Shown one piece after another: positions 1-5,463 of a stretch of DNA of 11,763 bases. This stretch comes from JBLHKW01 sp047618565 (GTDB lineage: Bacteria; Planctomycetota; UBA1135; GCA-002686595): the NCBI GenBank assembly GCA_047618565.1, contig JBLHKW010000158.1, positions 1-11,763 of the forward strand, written 5' to 3'. Numbering within the stretch: the first letter of the stretch is position 1; each line of letters starts with the position of its first letter. A program made the translations under genes and the position numbers. The notes beneath the pieces are model-generated. The model made no database searches. It was not told the origin of the DNA and worked only from the letters and a program-made list of their open reading frames with translations.

Positions 1-1048
1 TGCCCGAGGTGTCCTCGACGGTGACCTGCAGGCTGAGTGCGCCGTCCGCCAGGCTTGTCAGGTCGAGGTCCGAGAAGGTGAGCCGGTTCTCGCCTCCGAC
101 CGGATTCAGGGTCGGCGTGGTGACGTTAGTCACGCCGTCGGATATGCGCACCGTCGCGAGGTCTCGATCGAGGCTGGCCTCCGGGAAGAGCACGCGCACG
201 ATGGTAGAGTCGACGTTGGCTCGGTTGACGACGTGATTGGCGTTGCCCAGATTCTCGACGACGTAAGCCATCGTCGGTCCCGCGAGCACGGTGTCCTTGA
301 GGGCTGTGGCCCCGTCGATCGTGACCCGGTTGTTGGCGCGGTCGGTGACCGTGGCCTGGAGGGTCACGCTTCCATCCGCCAGCGCCGACAGGTTGGCCGG
401 GGGGCTCAGCGCGAGGCCCGCGCCGGGGTTTGCGGGAAAGCTGGTGGTGACCGAGGTTGCGCCGTCGGAGAACGTGAGGTCGACCTCGTCCTTCGGGTTG
501 GAGTTCGCCGGGAACTCGAATTCGACCTGGGTCGTGAGGTGATTGCGCAGGTTGATCGTGTCGGCCGGTACAGAGCCGGAACCCGTGCCCGGGTCCACGA
601 CGATCGCCGCGCTCAGGGGAATTGCCGGAGCGATCGTGTCCTTCAGAACGGACGGGAACTGGAAGGTCGTGCTACCGGCCGCGTTCGACAGTTCGAGGCT
701 GAGCAGCAGCACTCCATCGTCGAGCGAGGTCACGTCGATCGGGTCGAAGGCCACGACTCCGCCGCCCTGGACTCCACTGCGGCTGCGCGTCACGCGCGAG
801 TTGCCGAGCTCCTCGCGGATGGTGAGCTTCAGCACATCTGTGGCCGTCGAGCTCGAGGACAGGGTCACGTTGACCTGCATGACCGGCGCCGTCTCGATGT
901 TGACCGTGCCTGGGGCCGCGGATCCCGGCAGGACCGTGCCGCTCACCGGGCTTCCGGGGCTATCGATGGGGACGTCCGAGTTTGCGCATCCGGTGGCCAG
1001 GGCAAGGGCGGAGATGAGCAGATATGTGCGAGTAGTATTGATGATCAT
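1..1048 (-). CDS. Ig-like repeat lipoprotein, 3' end beyond left edge
   Basis: This frame stays open from an ATG at 1048 to the left edge, giving 349 residues with no stop. The N-terminus (MIINTTRTYL then LISALALATGC) reads as a lipoprotein signal peptide, with Cys21 as the probable lipidated residue; Ala at -3 is not the usual Leu. A short Ser/Gly/Pro-rich linker follows. Then come at least three related beta-rich repeats, at about residues 55-125, 165-245 and 275-349. Each ends in a variant of a 'SLADG-x-L-x-L-x-V-T-V-x-D' motif, typical of bacterial Ig-like domains in large surface proteins. The protein is therefore probably anchored in a membrane and displayed in the periplasm or outside the cell. 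No enzymatic motif is visible. There is no clear Shine-Dalgarno before 1048. It lies 136 bp downstream of the next minus-strand gene and could share its transcript. Total length and ligand are unknown. Confidence 0.85.
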   Translation of the reverse strand, partial: MIINTTRTYLLISALALATGCANSDVPIDSPGSPVSGTVLPGSAAPGTVNIETAPVMQVNVTLSSSSTATDVLKLTIREELGNSRVTRSRSGVQGGGVVAFDPIDVTSLDDGVLLLSLELSNAAGSTTFQFPSVLKDTIAPAIPLSAAIVVDPGTGSGSVPADTINLRNHLTTQVEFEFPANSNPKDEVDLTFSDGATSVTTSFPANPGAGLALSPPANLSALADGSVTLQATVTDRANNRVTIDGATALKDTVLAGPTMAYVVENLGNANHVVNRANVDSTIVRVLFPEASLDRDLATVRISDGVTNVTTPTLNPVGGENRLTFSDLDLTSLADGALSLQVTVEDTSG

Positions 1049-1151
1049 TGGCGCGCTACTGGGCAGGGGCTGTGCCTATTGTCCGCGACTGGGCGACGAT
1101 GGGGGCAACTTAGTAGGTATACCCGGCTTTCGGATCGCCTGTTGGCCCCTG

Positions 1152-1170
1152 TGGGCTGTGCCTGTGCCCA
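1152..1170 (-). terminator. weak hairpin after the 387-aa gene
   Basis: TGGGC at 1152-1156 can pair with GCCCA at 1166-1170 around a 9-nt loop, about 15 bp past the stop of the minus-strand gene at 1185. The stem is only 5 bp and no T-run follows, so it may be chance in GC-rich DNA. The rest of the 136-bp spacer (1049-1184) shows only an 11-bp direct repeat, GGGCTGTGCCT, at 1067-1077 and 1153-1163. Confidence 0.2.
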
Positions 1171-1184
1171 GGTGGCCCAGGAAC

Positions 1185-2348
1185 TCAGTCGCCCAGTGCC
1201 TCGAGCTCCTGGTTGGCTCGCGTCTGGACCCCAGGAATCCAGCCGTGGTCCCGCTCGAGCTGCTCGAAGGATGCCCGTGCCGCGCGCCGATCGCCGGCGC
1301 CTGCGGCCAGCAATCTGATCTGAAGCCGGGCCCTCCAGGCAAACCCGGTGCTGGATCCGTGGGTCTCGATGAACTCGTCGAGAGCCAGGGTGCCCAGGCC
1401 GGCGTCCAGCTCGACCAGGGCCCGCGCCCGCAGCCACGCGGCGTTCGGCGCGGCCATGGAGTCCTCGTATCGATCGAGAAACCGCTCGGCACTCTCCAGG
1501 GCTGCCTGCCAGGCTTGCGCCTCGCTGTGTGCGACGATCTCCCTGTAGAGCAGTCGTGCCTTGCTCGGGAAGCGTTTCTTCAGGAACGCGGTGAACGCCT
1601 TTCGGAACTCCTTGTTCAGCTTAGGGAGCTTCTTCTTGGTCGGCTCCTTCAGCGCCCCCTCGACTGGCTGGCCGCGCTTGATGGCCGTGTACAGCTCGCC
1701 CAGCTTCTTGTCCTTGCCCTTGGGGGTCAGGTAATCGGCGAGGATCAGGAAGGTGACATCGTCAACGGGGCGGCCCTCGAATGTCCAGGCCGATCCACCT
1801 GTCGCCGTGGACGAATCGATGTCCGCGAAGCACGCCTCCAGCTCCTCATCCGTGTTCAGGTGCCTGGACAGCAGGTATTCGATCTCGGACTGCAGCTCCC
1901 CGGCCAAGAAGCTGGCGGTCGCCTGGACCACCGGATTCAGGTTTCCGAGATCGCTCATCCGGGCGAAGCCACCGCCCGACGTCAGGGCCGTCTCCATGCC
2001 CACGCAGAACACGATGTCACGTAGCAGCGCACCGCGCCCCCGGACGGGGTCTGCGATCAGGGAATCGATGGGTACCTCGATGGTGTAGGCCTGCTTTTCG
2101 CGCGCGATGCTGCCCAATGCGAGGCTTGCCGGCCAACCGTGGACCTCAATTTCCTGTGCCTGATCGACGATCCGGTAGCTGATCGACGGAATCTCCTTTG
2201 CGAGCCAGTCTGGGATCACGTCGTGTGCTTCCTCGAGGGTCTCGTCGAGCACCTCGAGGTTCGGATGACTGGCAAAGCGGCCGTCGTAGGACCCCTGAGA
2301 CCCGCCGGGGAGGAGCGGGGCAAGGGCGAGGATGGTGTTGAACAGCAT
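1185..2348 (-). CDS. secreted protein with C-terminal TPR-like helices, possible degenerate gluzincin
   Basis: A 387-residue protein. I chose the ATG at 2348 because it starts a hydrophobic stretch (MLFNTILALAPLLPGG) that looks like a signal peptide, although it lacks the usual basic residues. The frame runs open further upstream to 2555, but that part is Arg/Pro-rich and reads as non-coding. Residues 265-387 are helical with alternating Ala/Leu/Arg/Glu (RLLYREIVAHSEAQAW, ALESAERFLDRY, AWLRARALVELDAG) and fit tetratricopeptide-type repeats. Residues 195-262 (ILADYLTPKGKDKKLGELYTAI, then A-L-K-E and LNKEFRKAFTAFL) resemble the end of peptidase MA-like gluzincin domains. No HExxH exists: around residues 108-120 the sequence is LLRDIVFCVGMET. 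I infer a catalytically dead peptidase fold, but only weakly; 'hypothetical secreted protein' is the safe name. Confidence 0.75.
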   Translation of the reverse strand: MLFNTILALAPLLPGGSQGSYDGRFASHPNLEVLDETLEEAHDVIPDWLAKEIPSISYRIVDQAQEIEVHGWPASLALGSIAREKQAYTIEVPIDSLIADPVRGRGALLRDIVFCVGMETALTSGGGFARMSDLGNLNPVVQATASFLAGELQSEIEYLLSRHLNTDEELEACFADIDSSTATGGSAWTFEGRPVDDVTFLILADYLTPKGKDKKLGELYTAIKRGQPVEGALKEPTKKKLPKLNKEFRKAFTAFLKKRFPSKARLLYREIVAHSEAQAWQAALESAERFLDRYEDSMAAPNAAWLRARALVELDAGLGTLALDEFIETHGSSTGFAWRARLQIRLLAAGAGDRRAARASFEQLERDHGWIPGVQTRANQELEALGD

Positions 2349-2412
2349 GGTGCGACCTGAACGGACGCGGGCCGCGTTTGTTCGAGCCGGTCCGGCCTGG
2401 GGGGCGGAATTC

Positions 2413-2460
2413 TGAGCGCGCTCACAATGCGACTTGCTAGTGGACCGATGCTCGCGAGCA
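2413..2460. promoter_or_regulatory. pair of 12-bp palindromes in the divergent intergenic region
   Basis: Two perfect 12-bp palindromes lie 36 bp apart centre to centre: TGAGCGCGCTCA at 2413-2424 and TGCTCGCGAGCA at 2449-2460. Both fit TG-N2-CGCG-N2-CA. They lie between the divergent genes starting at 2348 (minus) and 2673 (plus), closer to the former. This is the geometry expected of an operator for a dimeric repressor or activator. No regulator gene is next to them and I could not place convincing -35/-10 boxes, so the role is inferred. Confidence 0.35.
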
Positions 2461-2524
2461 GGTTTCTGGGCGACAAAATGCAATTTCCTGGTGGTCCCCG
2501 GACCCCGTTTGCGCAGTCCCGGTT

Positions 2525-2632
2525 GCTGACGGGGCGAAACGCCTCCAGGCATCAAGAAAACCCGTCAGCTGGTCCCCAGAGCCGGATTTCGTACACCCCG
2601 AAGGGTGTGGCGTTTCCGGTCAGCTTTGGCTC
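2525..2632 (+). promoter_or_regulatory. foldable leader upstream of the first large secreted protein
   Basis: Several stems can form in the 150 bp before the ATG at 2673. GCTGACGGG (2525-2533) pairs perfectly with CCCGTCAGC (2561-2569) around a 27-nt loop that holds a small GCG-AAA-CGC hairpin. CCGGA (2582-2586) pairs with TCCGG (2615-2619), enclosing ACACCC-CGAA-GGGTGT (2593-2608). A second GTCAGC (2619-2624) could compete for the first GCTGAC, and GAGCC (2579-2583) could instead pair with GGCTC (2628-2632). Alternative pairings of this kind suit a regulatory leader, but it matches no riboswitch class I recognise. Whether it is transcribed is unknown. Confidence 0.3.
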
Positions 2633-2672
2633 AGGACCTCTCTGCCCCCGTAGACCCAGAAAGAAACAGGCC

Positions 2673-4943
2673 ATGTTCCGTCCCTCTCTCGCTCGCGGTT
2701 CCGCGCGCACGCTGCTCCCGGTCCTCGCGGGTATCGGGCTCGCCATGAGCTCCTCCGCCCAGAGTTCGGTTCGCGATTTTCATCCGGCCGGACCCCGCGC
2801 CGATCGCAGTCTGCCGTCGCCGGCGCAGTCGAGCACCGGCGCGTTGTCGCTTCAGGCACCGACGGGAGTGACTCCCCAGGGCGGCACGGTTCAGGCTGCC
2901 GTCGGGCCGGTCCTCTGGGATCAGCCTCCGGCCGCCCTCCCGGATACGCCCATCCTGGAGGAGGAAGATCCGGCTGCGCCCGCCGTCGCCCTGTACCAGG
3001 TTCACGACGTGCTGTTTGACGATGCCGTCAACCTGACCTCCATCACCACCTGGTACACGAACTTCAACTCAAGCTGGCCGGGTGGCATTACGCAGGCGCG
3101 CGTCAACGTCTTCACCAACGATCCGCTGCTCTCCAGCGACGATCCGATCATGGGACTGCTCGTCAGCGCGACCGCCACGTTCGATGGTTCCTACGTCAAG
3201 GTCGAAGCGCTGGTTGACCTCGATTTGGCAGCGGGAGCGTACTGGATCGGGCTGACACCGGTCGGTGACATCGAGGGCGGACTCGGCCGTGAGTATCACA
3301 TCGATTCCGATGTTTTCTACGGACAGGAGACCTACATTCGAAACGAAGGTGGTGGGCTAGCCATCGGCCCCGACTGGGCCCGGCCCTCGGACTTCACGGG
3401 CGCGGGCGTCTTCGAGGGCTCCATTCGCATCGGCGGGACGGTCGGAGATTATTGCCCCGACGACTGCGGTCCCCGTTCCAACCAGACGCCGAACCAGGCC
3501 AACGCTTTCGCCTCGGACTCGGATTTCCCGAACACGGTAGCAGAGAACTGCATTCTCACGGCGCCCACCGAACTGTGTGAGCTCGTCGTGTGGGGAGCCT
3601 ACGCTGCCGGACAAACGGCACCGGCCGGGGATCTGTTCACGCTCATCATCCACGAGGATGTTGCTGGCCTACCGGGCGCCGTGGTCTACAGCGAGACGGC
3701 GATCGCGACGACGCGGATTGCGACCGGGCTGCTCATCGTGAACCAGTTCGAGGAGTACCGGTACAGCTTGGTGCCCGCGAGTCGTGTGATCCTCTACCCG
3801 GGGACCTACTGGTTCGAGGTCACCAACAACACCAGCACGGACGCCGACGACGACTGGTACTGGGAGACGGCGGGCGTCGACGCCACGAATGGCATTACGG
3901 GCATCGCCAGCTCCAGCAGCGTGCCCGGGGCAACCTGGTTTTCCGACCCCGATGACCTCGCGATGCAGGTCTGCGGCAAGGCGCCGGCGCTCCAGGTCGA
4001 TTGCTTGCCTGGATGTGACGCCACAGTGCTCCAGCCCACGAACGGGCTCAATGGTTTCTTCTCCGATGTAAACACTGGCTCCGGTGGTGGTCCGTTCTCG
4101 GCCGCGGACGACTTTGCTCTTACCGAGGAGACCGAGGTCTGCGACATCACGATCCGCGGCGGCTATGCGTTCTCGGGCAACCCCGACGTGCCCGACTTCT
4201 TCACCGTGACCATCCATTCCGATCAGGCCGGGGCTCCGGGTCCCGTGGTCTATAGCGAGCTGGGCCTGGCTCCATTGCGCGTGCCCACTGGCACGGTCCT
4301 GCTCGGCGTTTACGCCGAGTACGAGTACGTCTTCACCCCGTCGATCACCTTGGTGCTTCCCGCCGGACCGTACTGGCTTGAGGTCTTCAACAACACCACG
4401 GGTGACCCCAACGATTCGTGGTTCTGGAACTCCGGTACCCCGGATCCCGGTGGCGTCGCCGGACATGCGTCCGCGAATGAGGCCCCGGGGGCGGTTTGGA
4501 GCCTGGTTGCCGAGGACCTGGCCTTCCGAATCTGTGGCAAGGTGCCCGAGCCCTGCGTCTCCTACTGCGCGTCCCTTCCGAACGCGAGCGGATCCGCCGC
4601 GATCCTCACCTGCAGCGGCGACCCCGGTTCGAGCCTGGTGCTGACCAGCACTCCGGTGCCCAACACAACCGGCCAGTTCTTCTTCGGCCCGATGATGCTG
4701 GCGGGTGGCTCGACCCTCGGTGATGGCCTGCGCTGCGTCGGCGGTGCGACGACCCGCATCCTGCCGTTCGTCAGTGCCGGCATGATGATGCAGGCGCCGA
4801 ACACGGCCAGCGCTTCTCTGAGCTACACGGCACCCTATTCCTCCGGCCTGACCGGCACGAAGCACTTCCAGCACTGGTTCCGCTCGGGTCTCGGAACCGG
4901 AACGGGCTCCAACACCTCGAACGCGATCTCGGTCACCTTCTGA
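2673..4943 (+). CDS. large secreted multi-domain protein, paralog 1
   Basis: A 756-residue protein. The ATG at 2673 is chosen because it starts a signal peptide (MFRPSLARGSARTLLPVLAG, cleavage probably after SSSAQ); the upstream in-frame extension to 2427 has no signal sequence. After a low-complexity linker, residues 93-258 form a beta-rich domain. Residues 279-433 and 459-625 are two clearly related repeats sharing E-x-C-x(3)-I/V-x-G-x-Y, FT-x(2)-IH-x-D-x-AG-x-PG-x-VVYSE, YW-x-EV-x-NNT and DLA-x(2)-xCGK. The last 130 residues (CVSYCASLPNASGSAA to the end) form a separate Gly/Ser-rich domain that I recall at the C-terminus of planctomycete secreted proteins. Paired cysteines, for example DYCPDDC, suggest disulfides outside the cytoplasm. 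No catalytic motif is visible; a structural, adhesive or carbohydrate-binding role is only a guess. It is closely related to the next gene and has its own hairpin terminator. Confidence 0.88.
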   Translation: MFRPSLARGSARTLLPVLAGIGLAMSSSAQSSVRDFHPAGPRADRSLPSPAQSSTGALSLQAPTGVTPQGGTVQAAVGPVLWDQPPAALPDTPILEEEDPAAPAVALYQVHDVLFDDAVNLTSITTWYTNFNSSWPGGITQARVNVFTNDPLLSSDDPIMGLLVSATATFDGSYVKVEALVDLDLAAGAYWIGLTPVGDIEGGLGREYHIDSDVFYGQETYIRNEGGGLAIGPDWARPSDFTGAGVFEGSIRIGGTVGDYCPDDCGPRSNQTPNQANAFASDSDFPNTVAENCILTAPTELCELVVWGAYAAGQTAPAGDLFTLIIHEDVAGLPGAVVYSETAIATTRIATGLLIVNQFEEYRYSLVPASRVILYPGTYWFEVTNNTSTDADDDWYWETAGVDATNGITGIASSSSVPGATWFSDPDDLAMQVCGKAPALQVDCLPGCDATVLQPTNGLNGFFSDVNTGSGGGPFSAADDFALTEETEVCDITIRGGYAFSGNPDVPDFFTVTIHSDQAGAPGPVVYSELGLAPLRVPTGTVLLGVYAEYEYVFTPSITLVLPAGPYWLEVFNNTTGDPNDSWFWNSGTPDPGGVAGHASANEAPGAVWSLVAEDLAFRICGKVPEPCVSYCASLPNASGSAAILTCSGDPGSSLVLTSTPVPNTTGQFFFGPMMLAGGSTLGDGLRCVGGATTRILPFVSAGMMMQAPNTASASLSYTAPYSSGLTGTKHFQHWFRSGLGTGTGSNTSNAISVTF

Positions 4944-4979
4944 TCGACGCAACAGTCAGGCCCGCAGGGGCCAGTCATC

Positions 4980-5010
4980 CGGGCCGGAGTGGGATCCCCA
5001 CTCCGGCCCG
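4980..5010 (+). terminator. 14-bp perfect hairpin after paralog 1
   Basis: CGGGCCGGAGTGGG (4980-4993) pairs perfectly with CCCACTCCGGCCCG (4997-5010) around an ATC loop, 37 bp after the stop at 4943. No T-tract follows, so it may be a high-GC-type or Rho-assisted terminator, or a 3' mRNA-stabilising stem. A smaller stem, GGCCC-GCAG-GGGCC, lies just before it at 4959-4972. The counterpart after paralog 2 preserves the fold with a compensated base pair. Confidence 0.7.
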
Positions 5011-5463
5011 TGCTCGTGCTCGGGGGGAGGTTCACGCGGTGGGCATGGATCTCACCCGCCGGGTCCCGGCTTCGGCAATTTCTGCAGGAGCGCGCGGCGC
5101 GCGAAAGGTCCTCAGGCCCTCTCCGAGCGAGCCGACCGCTCGCATACCCCCTCCCCGGTGCCGTTAGCCGTTTGGTTACGCCGTTGCGAGGAGCCCCGGC
5201 CGGTTGTCCCGCAGAGAGTGACTTGGTGGGCCCGGCCTGCGACCTCGTCGCCCTCCGGGACGGCCGTCCTTCGAAGAATATCGCAAGTAGACCGTGCCTC
5301 CCGGGCCCAGCTAGCGCGTTCATCTATGTAGCCGGGGCGCGTGACCATGCGGCCATGCGTCGGCCGGCAATCTGGCCGGGGCCCTCCTTGGTGAGAGTCC
5401 AGTGACGGACCTCACCCTCGGTCAGCATCGCTATCTCCATTCGAACAACAATAAGCCAAGCTA
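5011..5463. other. intergenic region between the paralogs, no gene seen
   Basis: About 450 bp between the first terminator and the second paralog. Open frames here are short, overlapping and without recognisable protein character. The only structure I can support is near the 3' end: a GC-rich CCGGC/GCCGG stem at 5364-5379 and the hairpin at 5390-5416, followed by an A/T-richer stretch (5431-5463) just before the ATG. The promoter of the second paralog should lie here, but no clear -35/-10 pair is visible. Confidence 0.6.
5390..5416 (+). promoter_or_regulatory. hairpin upstream of paralog 2
   Basis: GGTGAG (5390-5395) pairs with CTCACC (5411-5416) and GTCC (5397-5400) pairs with GGAC (5407-5410). 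This makes a 10-bp stem with one bulged A (5396) and the hexaloop AGTGAC, ending 47 bp before the ATG at 5464. It may be a 5' leader structure or an inverted operator. It is not the same sequence as the leader of paralog 1, although GGTCAGC occurs 38-50 bp before the start in both. Confidence 0.3.

Noticed and set aside
1067..1163. 11-bp direct repeat GGGCTGTGCCT at 1067-1077 and 1153-1163
   Set aside because: Only two copies, low complexity, no inverted ends or gene between them; probably chance.
233..2024. Long plus-strand open frames (233-1318, 543-2024) opposite the lipoprotein and the 387-aa gene
   Set aside because: Their translations are Arg/Gly/Pro-rich with no domain or signal sequence, while the minus-strand frames give a clear lipoprotein and a TPR-like protein. 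They are GC-rich shadows.
2349..2555. Upstream extension of the 387-aa protein to 2555
   Set aside because: The added 69 residues are Arg/Pro-rich and hydrophilic and would place the hydrophobic export-like segment internally.
2525..2632. Cyclic-di-GMP (GEMM) riboswitch
   Set aside because: GGCGAAACGCCTCCAGGC only loosely recalls part of the GEMM core; the receptor elements and second stem do not follow in the right order.
2427..2672. Upstream extension of paralog 1 to an ATG at 2427
   Set aside because: It would bury the signal peptide at residue 83 and run through the palindromes and stems; paralog 2 has no such extension.
4989..5405. Open frame of 138 codons between the paralogs
   Set aside because: It begins inside the terminator hairpin, has no recognisable protein features and overlaps other equally long frames.
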